From Blepharisma stoltei (Eukaryota > Ciliophora > Heterotrichea > Heterotrichida > Blepharismidae), in the NCBI GenBank assembly GCA_914767885.1, contig CAJZBQ010000013.1:248001-312000 (forward strand): a stretch of 64,000 bases of DNA. The letters run 5' to 3'. Below, one piece after another: positions 1 to 10,500 of this stretch; positions within the stretch are counted from its first letter, which is position 1; the number at the start of each line of letters is the position of its first letter. The notes below the pieces were generated by a model. That model ran no database searches. It saw only the letters and a program-made list of their open reading frames with translations, and was not told the origin of the DNA. A program made the translations under genes and the position numbers.

Positions 1-522
1 GGGCAAGTGTTCAGCTCTGACACTACCTTTCTTCTTCTTCAGCGCCTGATGCCATGGCACTTCTGAAGTGAGACTCTGCTTGGACGTCTCCTCCTCCCTT
101 TCGGTCCAGTGTTGAGTGGGCGGACTATGGACTTCTGCGGCTGCTGCATGTGTAACAAGGTTGGCCATACAAAAATCCCAAAAAATGGAATTTCTGTTCG
201 ACCTTTCGGCAAAAAGGAAAATCTGAATTCCGGGACGTAACGCCCGGTTTCACGCTAGGCAGTTGCCCGATTGGTCTGGGGATTACCTGCAGACTTTGCT
301 GGGCTTGCCCTTTCCAAATCCAAACTCTCCTTTCCCTTGAGGTAAAACCCAATCTTGAAATTAGACTAAGGGCTAGGCTCTGTACATTACCAGAATTGCT
401 TACCTAGCATTGCCGTCCATTTCTGGATTGGTAAAACCTTGCCGGATATAAATAAAATATAAGTCGAGTATGCATGGCCGGAGGCCATGCCCAGACGAAG
501 ACGCCATATTTTATTTATAAGG
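1..522 (-). mobile_element. SINE-like GC-rich element C (truncated by window edge)
   Basis: GC-rich non-coding block in AT-rich DNA. It reads on the minus strand from an ATAAAATATGGCG-type 5' end near 510 and runs off the left edge. It aligns along most of its length, in opposite orientation, with the element at 20792-21425. A shared core also occurs at 26710-27250 and 28660-29247. A small hairpin (CATGGCC/GGCCATG) lies near 475-490. The short ORFs inside it change frame between copies, so it is unlikely to encode protein. The target duplication cannot be seen because one end is missing. Confidence 0.7.
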
Positions 523-583
523 GAGAATAATCAATTGAATGAATTACAGCTTCTTGGAGCACAGAGTCTAATTCTTTGTTCAT
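523..583 (-). CDS. 5' end of an unknown gene, interrupted by element C
   Basis: On the minus strand an ATG at 581-583 opens about 20 codons of normal-looking coding sequence (starts MNKELDSVLQEAV) that stop where element C begins. In this window such abrupt ends usually mean a germline insertion inside an exon, so the rest of the gene probably lies to the left of the window. No domain can be named. It could also be a chance short ORF. Confidence 0.35.
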
Positions 584-764
584 TATTTTTTAATTATTTT
601 AATAGACGTTAATTTTATATATAATAGTCATAAAATTTTTTAATTAAAATAGTTCAAAATCCTCTCTATTGTAAGAAATGGCAAATTCAGAAGAAAGGAA
701 AGATATATTTTCTTAATTAAGCTTAATTAGAAAATAAGCATTTGTAGCTAACTATAAGAGGTCT

Positions 765-912
765 ATGGGATTTTCCCATGGATGGCGCTATTTTGGCCTT
801 GATTTTCCCACTGGGAAAATTTTGGTTTGACCAAACCATATGGTACTGGTCGAACCAAAAATTTTTCCAGTGTGAAAATCAAGGCCAAAACAGCGCCATC
901 CACAGGAACTTG
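765..912. repeat. imperfect palindrome (hairpin element)
   Basis: Two arms of about 60 bp face each other around a centre near 841. The arms share GATGGCGCT, TTTTGGCCTTGATTTTC and the GGTTTGACC/GGTCGAACC block. It lies between two divergent genes, so it may be a palindromic MITE or IES rather than a promoter element. The GATGGCGC arm sequence recurs in the palindrome at 10252-10477. Confidence 0.75.
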
Positions 913-990
913 CAATATATCAATAAAATACAGTCCAAATTCCTTTAAAATATTTATCACTACCAATTTGATACATTAATACTCTAAAAA

Positions 991-1998
991 ATGAGGAGCT
1001 CAAAAGAAACTCTGGTGTGCCCATACAACAAAACCCATGTACTGCCTATTAATAAGCTTGAATGGCATCTCACAGAGTGCAAAGACAAAATAAACCAGTC
1101 AAGTGGCTTTGCTATTTGTCCTTACAATCCACTGCATCACATGCCAGCCCAGCTGCTTGAAGCACACAAACAAGTTTGCAAAAACAAGACTCAGGAGAAA
1201 CAGGAAATTTTGAGAGAAGCTCCAATTGTAGGCAATAAGAACTCATCTCATTACAGCCGTCCAACTCAGCAAAAAGATCTCCCACCTGGCTTTGCACCTG
1301 TTGCTGCTAAGAAAAAGAAAAAGAATAAGAAAGTGAAGGATGAGCCTAAGGTCCTGAAATTTGAAGACCCAAATGATGAATTTTTACCTACTTCTAAATG
1401 GCTGCAGCCAGACTTAGAACTCATCCAGTGCATTGAAGGCTTACAATTTGGTCTTCCGCCTGGTTTTGAGAACTACTTGCCAGAAGTCAAAGAGCCAGAA
1501 CCAACACCTAAAGAGCCAGAACCAAAACAGAAAGAGCCAGAACCAATCCTCAAAGAATCATTTTCTGAATCCAAGCTGCAGGATGAGCCGCCAGAGCCTC
1601 TCGCTTCTCCAACAGAGTCAAAACCCCAAGACGAGCCTAAACTTTCCCAATCTGAGCCACACATAATCCTTTCCTCAAAATCTCAATCACCAGTAAAGCC
1701 CCTCAATCCTAAGCCAGCAGACGAATGGGTCACAATTAAAGCAAAACCCAAAAAGAAAGCTCCCAAAAAAGTCGAATCCAGCGGCTCTTTGCCCATCTCC
1801 CAGTCAGACTTTAACACCTTAGCAGAATTCCAAGTCTCTGCGTCCCTCACAAAGAACAAGAAAACCCTCAAAAAGAAGCTCAAAGAAATCCAGCAGCTTG
1901 AAGAGGCCTACAACCGAGGCGAAAAACTAGACCCTCAGCAGCTCCTAAAATTGCAATCCAAAGACAAAACCGAGCGCGAGCTGGCCAGCCTCAAATAA
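991..1998 (+). CDS. GTSF1/U11-48K-type CHHC zinc-finger protein
   Basis: 335 aa. Two CHHC zinc fingers are visible at the N-terminus: Cys10-His16-His26-Cys30 and Cys43-His49-His59-Cys63, both with the CPYN start. This is the tandem arrangement of GTSF1/Asterix proteins, which bind small RNA or tRNA and assist PIWI, and of the U11-48K family. Two LPPGF motifs follow, then a Lys-rich stretch, a Pro/Glu-rich repeat region (about 165-240), and a basic helical C-terminus (KKLKEIQQLEEAYNRGEKL region) that loosely resembles the PYM/WIBG C-terminus. Stop is TAA. In ciliates GTSF1-like proteins take part in small-RNA-guided DNA elimination; that role here is inference. Confidence 0.8.
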   Translation: MRSSKETLVCPYNKTHVLPINKLEWHLTECKDKINQSSGFAICPYNPLHHMPAQLLEAHKQVCKNKTQEKQEILREAPIVGNKNSSHYSRPTQQKDLPPGFAPVAAKKKKKNKKVKDEPKVLKFEDPNDEFLPTSKWLQPDLELIQCIEGLQFGLPPGFENYLPEVKEPEPTPKEPEPKQKEPEPILKESFSESKLQDEPPEPLASPTESKPQDEPKLSQSEPHIILSSKSQSPVKPLNPKPADEWVTIKAKPKKKAPKKVESSGSLPISQSDFNTLAEFQVSASLTKNKKTLKKKLKEIQQLEEAYNRGEKLDPQQLLKLQSKDKTERELASLK

Positions 1999-2047
1999 GT
2001 TAATAACTAATGATCCATTCTTAATAAGCCCATGGAGCTGAAGAGTT

Positions 2048-3295
2048 TTAGGTATATAAAGACTTATCAATAATTGGTGGGATTGGCTTGATCTCAGTGT
2101 CCAGTTCTTGCTCGATCGCGAATAAGTTTTCTTTATCCTCTTCAGTTATGAAATTGATTGCCAGCCCAAGGTGGCCAAACCTCCCTGACCTGCCAATCCT
2201 ATGCAAGTACGTTTCAGCGTTCTTGGGGAAGTCAAAATTGATGACGACATTTACAGTCTGAATGTCAATCCCTCTCGTACATAGGTCAGAAGACACCAAA
2301 CAGCGGCAGCCGCCATTTCTGAAGTCGTGGAAGACCCTATTTCGGTCTTGTTGTTGCATTTTGGCGTGTATGAAGAAGCAGGAGTAGCCTAGTTCTGTTA
2401 TTTTCTTGGCAAGTAGCTCCACACGAAGTGTGGAGTTGCAAAAAATCATGGCCTGGTTGATCTGCAGCCTGGAAAACAGCGTGTTCAAGCAGTGGACTTT
2501 TTTCTTTTCTTGCACGTGGGCGTAGTACTGCGTGACGCCAATTAATGTAAGTTCGTCCATCAGGTTGATTTCGTGGTGCTCGGGCAAGTATCGGAGCACA
2601 AACTCTTTGACAGTCACTGGGAACGTTGCGGAGTATAACAAGATCTGGCGGTCAGCAGGGAGGAACACGAGCAGCCTCTCGATGATGGGCTGGAAGTCAG
2701 GTGAGATCAGCTTGTCAGCCTCGTCCATAACACAGATTTGTGCTTTGGACAGGTCCGCAACGTGCTTGGAAGCGAGGTCTAAAACTCTTCCAGGGGTTCC
2801 CACAAGGATGTGGACTGTTTTATAAAGCCTGTAGATGTCGTCTCTCAATGAAGTGCCCCCAGTAGTGACCATGCACTGCACGTTCATGTGTTTTCCGATT
2901 TCCTTGATTACATTGCTAGTCTGCAGCGCTAGTTCTCTTGTGGGGACGAGGACCAAGGCTTGGATGTAGTTCTGAGACGTGTCACATTTCTCCAGGATCG
3001 GGATTACAAAGGCGGCAGTCTTCCCCGTCCCGTTTTTGGCTCTTGCTATAATATGCTGTCCAGCAAGAGCAATGGGGATGCTTTCTTCTTGCACAGGAGC
3101 TGGCCTTTCAAAGCCTTTCTCGAAAATCCCCATGAGAAGCTCTCTCTTTAAGAAGTAGTCTTCCCATTCATTTCCTTTGGTGTTGGTCACGTCTGTCGTT
3201 TTAAACCTAGTGTCTGCTTGGGGCCGCACAATTGCTTCTCGTGGCTCTTCTGAGTTTTGCACTTTTGGGGTATATTGTCGTCTATCTGCGTTCAT
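2048..3295 (-). CDS. DHH1: DEAD-box RNA helicase, DDX6/Dhh1 family
   Basis: 415 aa, typical for the family. Motifs in order: Q motif ([13 protein letters not shown]), Walker A-type [28 protein letters not shown] (MDEADKL), SAT (LLYSATFP), second RecA domain with [10 protein letters not shown], and [10 protein letters not shown]. The [22 protein letters not shown] start and the ending on [10 protein letters not shown] are diagnostic of DDX6/Dhh1/Me31B, the translational repressor and decapping activator of P-bodies. No IES or intron is visible. It is tail-to-tail with the CHHC zinc-finger gene, only about 50 bp apart. Confidence 0.95.
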   Translation of the reverse strand: MNADRRQYTPKVQNSEEPREAIVRPQADTRFKTTDVTNTKGNEWEDYFLKRELLMGIFEKGFERPAPVQEESIPIALAGQHIIARAKNGTGKTAAFVIPILEKCDTSQNYIQALVLVPTRELALQTSNVIKEIGKHMNVQCMVTTGGTSLRDDIYRLYKTVHILVGTPGRVLDLASKHVADLSKAQICVMDEADKLISPDFQPIIERLLVFLPADRQILLYSATFPVTVKEFVLRYLPEHHEINLMDELTLIGVTQYYAHVQEKKKVHCLNTLFSRLQINQAMIFCNSTLRVELLAKKITELGYSCFFIHAKMQQQDRNRVFHDFRNGGCRCLVSSDLCTRGIDIQTVNVVINFDFPKNAETYLHRIGRSGRFGHLGLAINFITEEDKENLFAIEQELDTEIKPIPPIIDKSLYT

Positions 3296-3377
3296 TATAA
3301 AATTATGGCGATTTCGACGAAATATAAGTCAAAGGAATATGAAGGCAGCCTGGGTTATTAATGGTTATAATTATAGG

Positions 3378-5158
3378 TTAATAGCTGTTATGTTTCAGAC
3401 GCAAATTTTCTTCTTTGAGGTCGCTGAGTTCTTGTAGCAGTTTGGAATTGGCGGAGGAGTATTCTTCCAGAAGGGATCTCATGTCGTTCTACTAAATGGA
3501 GGTTACTTGTTGGATCATGAACTGACGGATTAGCTCAATGTGCAGGTTGTGGATGTCGTCTCGGAGGCCTGTAATGGCTTTTTCTTGGCTTTCAAGCTTG
3601 TTCTCGATAGTTTCTAGGCGGGATGTGTCGAGAGGTTTGTCGTTTAGGATGCTCTCGACCTTTTTGCGGGCTTCAGAAACGACAGACTCAGGAGGCTTCT
3701 TTGCTTCTTCTTGTGGGATTTCTTGGAGCTTGGCTGGGATTTTGTCAGGCTGAGGAACTTTGGGCGGGATTTCGACAACTGGTTTTGGAACTTCAGGAGT
3801 AGGAGGAGGCTTAGGAGTCAAAGGCTTTTCAGTCGGCTTAAAAGTCTCAGGAATTTTCAAGGCAGGCTCAGATACAGTTGTAAGATTTTCTTGAGGTTGA
3901 GGCACAACTGGAGGTTTCACACCTGGAAAGGGAGACACAGAACGGTTATTTATTTCAGGGTTAGTCCCTTCTCTTTGTTCACGTCTCTTCATTTCTACTC
4001 TTAACTTTGCTTCTTGCTTAATTTCTTCTATTGTCCTAAACCTTCCCCCAGGATATGGGCTTTCATCCCCAGACTTTAGCGATGTCGCTGATGATGGCTC
4101 TTTCGCCTGAGTATTATAGCTTGCTGACCTGGATGGAGCTGGTCTTTCTCTGCCTCTTACCTTAGAAAACTCAATTCAATTAACACTGCTTCCTTCATGT
4201 CCTCTTAGATTGGATTTTGCAGCATTTGTAGACCTCAGATCATAAATTTGGACTCCACCATACAAAGTTCCAATTGCTATTGTGTGGCCTTCACCATTAA
4301 AAGCGAGAGAAGTGATGGGAGCTTCAAGTTCCATGGTTTTTACTACTCTGCGCTCTTGTATATCGTAGAAGTGCACTTTATGATCAAGCCCTGCTGTACA
4401 CATTAGCATGTGATTGACTGATGAAAAGGCTAAACCAGTGACTGGAGAGTTGTGGAAATTTGGAAAACTTGCTGTGACCGTCCTACTGTTGGCATCCCAA
4501 ATGTAAACAGAGCCATTATCAGTTGCAGCACCAAGGAGTTGCTTTTTAAGCTGTGAGAACTGCAGTAGCTTTATTCCTCCTGAGCCTTTTTGTTTCAAAT
4601 TAGCAACAGAGACTTGTGTAAGCATAGAATGCAATGCAATTTCTCCACTTACTCTCCTAAAAAAACATAATAAACTTTTCTAATAATAATATTCAATATA
4701 ATTTTCACCAAAAAATAATAAAAAATACAAGTTAAAGATCCGCTTGCTACCTGTGTATCAGTCGCATTCCACGATACACACGATACAGAATCAGAGTGCT
4801 GCCTAACATTCATAGAGACTTCTTTTTTATGTAGATCCCACACTTTTACAGTGCCATTGGCATAGCCGCTTGCAAGTAAATCACTTTTCGACGTGAATGC
4901 AATTGAATTCACAGGAGAAGGCTGCTCTTCTTTTACTTCGAAAACTCCAACTCTCTCTCCAGTCTCTGCTAATGATAGAAAAATGCTTGAATCATCTCCA
5001 GATGATGCGAGAATTCGATTATTGTGATTTCACGTGACACAATTGATCTTCCCTGAGTGGTTTTGGATTCGGAGAAGAAGGTTAGAGCTGTCAAAATCGT
5101 GGGTCAGAATCACCTAGATGGAAAATACGGTGCTACATGAAGCTATTGAAGTTGACAT
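3378..5158 (-). CDS. NEDD1: NEDD1-like WD40 protein (gamma-tubulin ring targeting)
   Basis: An N-terminal WD40 propeller (WDLHKKEVSM, HSDSVSCVSW, IWDANSRTV, IYDLRSTNAA) is followed by a Pro-rich linker and a C-terminal helix (LRDDIHNLHIELIRQFMIQQ then SLLEEYSSAN) matching the gamma-tubulin-binding tail of NEDD1. NEDD1 recruits gamma-tubulin complexes to centrosomes and basal bodies. The ATG at 5156-5158 is followed by a 15-nt intron (5114-5128). An 83-bp IES (4650-4732) interrupts repeat coding and its removal gives ASGSLSGEI. An 18-nt intron (3489-3506) precedes the last exon. After removal the length is 555 codons. UGA encodes Trp several times. Stop is TAA. Confidence 0.88.
3489..3506 (-). 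other. 18-nt intron in NEDD1 ending TAGTAG
   Basis: On the minus strand GTAACCTCCATTTAGTAG separates the IRQFMIQQ helix from NDMRSLLEEY. A 15-nt intron ending at the first TAG would leave an in-frame TAG. Using the second TAG gives an uninterrupted frame that continues the NEDD1 homology. It is longer than the other introns of the window. Confidence 0.65.
4650..4732. mobile_element. short TA-bounded IES (83 bp) in NEDD1
   Basis: TA at 4650 and TA at 4733 flank a very AT-rich segment beginning TACTCTCC. Translation through it would append a nonsense tail and stop. Joining the TAs restores the WD40 frame. 83 bp is not a multiple of three, so it must be removed. Confidence 0.88.
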
Positions 5159-5712
5159 TATTATTATTTTATAGAGAATTGAACAGCTTTGGCGGATGAA
5201 AACTTTTGCTCCCTAACGGAGCACAGTCATTCGTTTGATCAAAGATAAAAAATTATATATCAGTTCACGAATCTCATAATGAGGGATCAATGAAAGAAGC
5301 TGCTACAATTTTATAGCTCACATAGCTGACAGCAATAATCCCTAAATTCAATGCTTTAGATTATTCAGGGCTAAATGGCAATATAGAGTGATTTTAAAAG
5401 AGAAAATTCATGTTTTGATATAGATACCCAAATAGCAAGAGCAGGTTTCGGGATCCATATATCGTTATCATTGACAGAAACATTTTTAATGCAACTAAAC
5501 AGAGGCATATCAATCCAATTTCTGGATTGTTTCCTGCTAAAGCTAAAAAATAAAGTTTGCTGCAATATAAATGATAAATCCTAAAATATATTTGTTTTTA
5601 TATAGAATACTGCAATTTTTGACTGAAAACTCATTTATAAGGAACTAAACGCTGGCAGATTATTATGTAGCGTATTGGACAGGATTAAATAAAGAGTAAT
5701 TAAGCGATTACA
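5159..5712. other. AT-rich intergenic region
   Basis: No convincing gene. It contains one small hairpin (TGCTCCCTAACGGAGCA near 5209-5225), and a weak low-complexity ORF on the minus strand that I do not call. Confidence 0.5.
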
Positions 5713-6126
5713 TTATGATCTTTCTCCTCTGATTCTTCTAGCTAGCTGCATATCTCTTGGCATAATTGTAACTCTTTTGCCGTGGATTGCACAAAGGTTA
5801 GTGTCTTCGAAGAGTCCTACAAGGTAAGCTTCTGCAGCTTCTTGGAGGGCCAGAACAGCTGAGCTCTGGAATCTGAGGTCAGTTTTATATTCTTGGGCGA
5901 TTTCTCTTACGAGTCTTTGGAAAGGAAGTTTCCTTACAAGGAGCTCAGTGCTCTTTTGATATTTCCTAATTTCTCTGAGAGCCACAGTTCCTGGTCTGAA
6001 CCTGTGTGGCTTCTTGACGCCTGAGGTGGTGGCTGATACTTTCTTTGCAGCCTTGGTTGCTAGGTGTTTCTTAGGTGTTTTTCCTGCTGACGTGGTCTTT
6101 CTTGCGGTTTGTTTAGTTCTTGCCAT
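5713..6126 (-). CDS. H3: Histone H3 (divergent tail)
   Basis: 137 aa, one residue longer than canonical H3. The core ([52 protein letters not shown]) is well conserved. The tail departs from the canonical one: Ser10 is Thr, TPKKHLATK replaces APRKQLATK, and the Lys27 neighbourhood reads [10 protein letters not shown] instead of ARKSAPATGG. Stop is TAA. It is head-to-head with H4 across 193 bp. It could be a replacement or developmental variant rather than the bulk H3. Confidence 0.97.
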   Translation of the reverse strand: MARTKQTARKTTSAGKTPKKHLATKAAKKVSATTSGVKKPHRFRPGTVALREIRKYQKSTELLVRKLPFQRLVREIAQEYKTDLRFQSSAVLALQEAAEAYLVGLFEDTNLCAIHGKRVTIMPRDMQLARRIRGERS

Positions 6127-6319
6127 TTAATACAACCTTTTATCCTCCAATGGCATTATATATACAAAATTTATCTCAATTTTCTACAATCTGCCTTCTG
6201 ATAGGCCAAAACACAAAATCTTAGAAAATTGCAAAGCAGCCAATGAAATGGCAGATATAAGAAAAGGAGGATAAAAGTCTGATATAAAAGACCAAATGGA
6301 AGAAAAAGGTTAATAAATC
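6127..6319. promoter_or_regulatory. Divergent H3/H4 promoter
   Basis: 193 bp serves both histone genes. The 12-mer GGAGGATAAAAG occurs once in each direction: on the minus strand at 6137-6148, just upstream of H3, and on the plus strand at 6266-6277, upstream of H4. CCAAT-type boxes are seen at 6147-6153 and 6240-6244, and a TATA-like GATATAAAAG lies just before H4. The shared motif is read directly; its regulatory role is inference. Confidence 0.6.
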
Positions 6320-6637
6320 ATGGGAGGAAAAGGTGGAAAAGGAGGAAAAGGACTAGGAAAAGTCGGAGCAAAGAAGAGACATAGGAGAGTTATAAGAGAA
6401 AACATCCAAGGCATTACTAAGCCTGCCATCAGAAGATTGGCAAGAAGAGGAGGTGTTAAAAGACTCTCTGGACTTGTCTATGATGAAACAAGAAATGTAC
6501 TTAAAGTATTTTTGGAAGGCGTCGTAAGAGACGCTGTAACCTACACTGAACACGCCAGGAGAAAGACTGTAACTGCACTTGATGTAGTCTATGCTCTTAA
6601 GAGACAAGGAAGGACACTTTACGGATTCGGAGGTTAA
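6320..6637 (+). CDS. H4: Histone H4
   Basis: 105 aa. A Gly/Lys-rich tail ([14 protein letters not shown]) is followed by the RHRRV-type basic patch and a conserved fold ([20 protein letters not shown], ending [10 protein letters not shown]). The tail has one GGK triplet more than the classical [12 protein letters not shown]. Stop is TAA. Co-oriented signals with H3 suggest S-phase co-expression. Confidence 0.98.
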   Translation: MGGKGGKGGKGLGKVGAKKRHRRVIRENIQGITKPAIRRLARRGGVKRLSGLVYDETRNVLKVFLEGVVRDAVTYTEHARRKTVTALDVVYALKRQGRTLYGFGG

Positions 6638-6973
6638 TCTAATGCTTTCTATTTAATTTAAATTTTTTGTCTAGTCCTCTCTCCTTAGCCAGAGTTTATT
6701 GGCATTTTATATGGATCTTCCATTCAAAACTACGAGTAGATAGAGCTAAGGAATTTCAAAAGGAAAAAAAATTGAGGGGATAAAAACAAATATTCACAAA
6801 CAAAATGAGACAACTAATTAATAGACCATAAGGCTTGGAGAAGCTCTGCTGCTGAATTCGAATGTAAAAAAATATTCTTTATATAAAAGCTCCTCTATAC
6901 TAGGCTTAGCCATTTTCATTATTAATGTCTAATGCTAATTCAGTTTAACTAAAATTTTGATTGCTAAATGAAA

Positions 6974-7476
6974 CACAAATAAAATGGCGACACCATCGAC
7001 CCGTCCTCTCCCGGACTTGTCTCGAGTATAGGGATCTTGCTGCGGCCTGGAGCAAAGCCGAGCAGGAAATGGAGTCTACGGGTACTGGACATTTGTGTTT
7101 CGGATAGATTTTACCTCCCTCGTCCATCAATGAAGACTTTTGTCTTCCCGATGGGCATTTGGAAAAAGCAAGGCTTTTTACCTCTAGAGGCCACTAGTGC
7201 CGACGACGAAGGCATAGTTGGTATCGATACTAGCTAGGAAGTTTATCCCTAGCTGGAACTCTAGTCACTCAAGCAGTTGTCAAGTCCTAGACCTGCGCAC
7301 TCCAAGGTTCTGAGATATATTAAGAACCAGGCCGAAAGCCGGATGAGAGTTATCCTGGTGGAAATGCAGACATACCCAGAGAGGCTCGCTAGCAGCTGAA
7401 AGAGTCTTCTACGAAAATTCGTCTAGGGTGAGACACAAAAGGAAGAGCCCTAATCTATAATTAATATTAATGCTAA
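6974..7476 (+). mobile_element. SINE-like GC-rich element F
   Basis: About 500 bp of near 50% GC between AT-rich flanks. It starts ACACAAATAAAATGGCGAC and ends in an AT-rich tail. It is flanked by 16-bp direct repeats with one mismatch, TGATTGCTAAATGAAA (6958-6973) and TGATTGTTAAATGAAA (7477-7492), which look like a target-site duplication. No coding potential. It is intergenic here. Confidence 0.72.
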
Positions 7477-7513
7477 TGATTGTTAAATGAAAATAAATTT
7501 CTTGCATTAAAAT

Positions 7514-10500
7514 ATGAGTTATACCGAAATCTGTGACAAATTCGAGACTGCAGCAGTTCACGTCCGCTCCGGCACAGCAATCGGTTCACATCTCTGCACT
7601 TTTTTCAAGAGCTACAAGAAGTCGCTAGATTTATTTTCTCAACAAATTCTAAAACATGTAGAAAATTTATCAACAGAGCTCCCAAAAGACGCCCAAAACT
7701 CCACACTTATCCCAGCACTAGGAGCATTTGCGGCTCATTTTAAAAGGATTCTAAATCAGCAGACTTCACTTTCGAGGTCTATTCAATTAGAAATTATTGA
7801 CCCTCTTGACGCTTTTATTTTGCAACTTAATACATCAAACTCTCAGTGTGTCAGCAAAGGGGCACCGACGTATAGACAATTGCTAAAGGCAAAGCAGAAG
7901 ATGGAAAAGCTTAAAAATAAGCATTTCATTTCTGGCGAAAAAGCAGAAACTGCAGAAGCCATGATTTCAATTGATGCAACTCCTGAGCGGCAGCTGAAAA
8001 TGCAAAAGCAGGCGAATTACTATAGGCTCTTAGCAAACCGCGCTTCTGAAACATATGAGAAATCAGTCCACGACGCAAATTTGTGCTGAAACAAGTACGA
8101 CTCGATAATCCCAGGAATCATGGTATCTCTGCAGCAAAATGAAGAAAGCAGAATCCATTTCATTAAATACACCCTTGAAAAGTACTCAAAACACCATAGC
8201 AGCTTCCAATCAATTTTAAAAAGCATTTTTACTGAGTTTGACATACAATTAGCCAATATTAACAGCGAAATTGACGTAACCTCGTTTGTCGAAGCAAATA
8301 AGTCGAAAAGATATAAAAACAGAGAAGAGTTTATAAGCTATGAAAGGTGGAAAAAAATGAGTCTGGAGAGCAGAATTGAAGAAGAGAAATTAAATGAGTC
8401 TTATGAGAACTTAGAAGAGTCAGTAGTTATTGCAGACGAAGACCCAGATTTAGAGCTTGTGAACACTGTGCTTGATTTTTTGGTGCCTAACAGCAGAATC
8501 TTTACTGAAGAAGCAGAGGATTTAAATGCTGAAAAACCTGAAGAGAAAAATTTAGACGCAAATTACTATGCAAATCTTTCAGAGCTGCTACACTCCCAAG
8601 AAGGCAGAGAACTATTTATTGATTCTTTAGAAATCCGGAAATCAAGTGAACCTGTTGGGTACTCAAAAATCACACAATTAGCGGCTCTTATTAAAAGCTT
8701 GCTTACAATGATGATGATTGAAGACGACAGAGACCCAAATATTATTACCAAAATAGTCACTATTTCTCACGAGTTTTTCACTGAAGACGAGTCAGGTAAA
8801 AAACTGTTTTTGTCAAGCTTTATATGTTCTCATAATATTTGGGCAGATAGAACACGGTGGGAAAGTGCCATTGAATTTGCAATTCAGTCAAAAATTGAAG
8901 CTGATATGGAATCTCTCGCCAAACAGAGAAGGCGAAATAGACGGTGGAGTAGCATTTTCACTACCATTAAGCAGCTTTTCCAAAAGGATTTGTCACAGGA
9001 GCGGGAAAAGTCAACAGCATTTTTGATAGTCAGCCAGTTTAATTTCCATATGATTCAAATGGGAGTTTCCCATGACACAATAAATTCTATTATTTTGGCT
9101 GTATGCCAAGACGTGAACTTGGATTCAGAAAGGACATGCATTTTGCTATCTGAAGTTATAGGAACCAAAAATCTAAACGGAAAAATTTTCGAGCCTAGAA
9201 AAGTTTCATCATTAGAAATTAGGAATAAAGAAAGACTGAAATTTGGGGTATTGTTACCTATAGGGCTAGCCATTGATTTTCTAGATCCATTAGAGTGTAC
9301 TACAATAGTGCTTGTCTGTAAAAAATGAAAAGAAGTGCTGTATAGACATATCATTAAAAAATGACTAACAGAATGAGATATTTCGGAAGGGAAAAGAAAA
9401 TGCTTACTCCCCCTCTCCGTGAGTGAACAAAACTATTAGAAAAATCGCTATTTTTTGCTCAAAAACCCACCCTCCGAACAAAAATATTTATGGAAAAAAA
9501 TTTTGATATATAAGTGATAATTAGCATAATAAAATCTAGTGCTAATTCTGTTTAATTTTAAACGAACTGCTATTTAAAACATAAATTTTATAAATTAAAT
9601 TAATATTTGCTTATCAATTTTTGCGAATTAGGATTTTTATAAAATTTTTTATATATAATTTTTTTTAAAAACAAAAAATTAAACCCCCTCCGTGAGTGAA
9701 CAAAATTTGTTTTTGTTTACTCACGGAGGGGAGGAGTAAGAACATATGCGTGGGCTGAACTTTTGAATGCCCATTTACGACCTGTGGAGTACTCTCTTTT
9801 CTATGATAAATTGTCTGCTCCATCACTTACATTAAAAAAATACGAAGAAATAATCACTATGGACGTAGCCAGGTCATTCCAAAGCAACCATATTGTTGAC
9901 GAAAAATCCCTATCAAATATCTTAAAGTCATACGTCCTTTATAATCCTGAAGTAGGCTACTGTCAAGGGATGAACTTTTTAGCTGGGACTTTGCTTTCCC
10001 AAATTCAAGACGAAGAATTAACGTTTAAGTGCCTGGTTGGGATGATTGAGAGGTTCCAAATGAGCAATTTATATATTCACTCACTACCAAAACTTAAACA
10101 ATTTTTTTATATGCTGGACAGGATGATAGGGATTTTTTTGCCAGAAATTCATGAGCAGTTTAAAATAATTGGGTTATGCTCCAGTCACTTTAGTGCCCCA
10201 TGATTTATTACTATGTTTGCAAGTACCCTTTTGGGTAAATTTGATATTTTGTATTGTAATTGCCCGAGGATGGCGCTATCTTGCGCCATCCTCGGGCAAA
10301 TTAAAAAATGGCCCCACACCGGGAATTGAACCCACGTGTGGGGCCATTTTTGGTTTGTGGAAGTCAATATTCTCCACATACCAAAAATGGCCCACACGTG
10401 GGTTCAATTCCCGGTGTGGGGCCATTTTTGAATTGCCGAGGATGGCGCAAGATAGCGCCATCCTCGGGCAATTACTATATCCACTATGGGATTTGTTTTT

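Noticed and set aside
125..352. Open frames inside the GC-rich element (also 20957-21220, 28671-29243, 36718-36918)
   Set aside because: The frame is not conserved between homologous copies, and the ORFs run in different frames and strands. GC-richness alone explains them.
5371..5565. Minus-strand ORF of 64 codons
   Set aside because: Low-complexity, no domain, no good context; probably chance in AT-rich DNA.
10252..10477. A real tRNA gene on either strand
   Set aside because: Only the T-arm and acceptor-like part is present, repeated as an inverted pair; there is no D-arm or anticodon arm.
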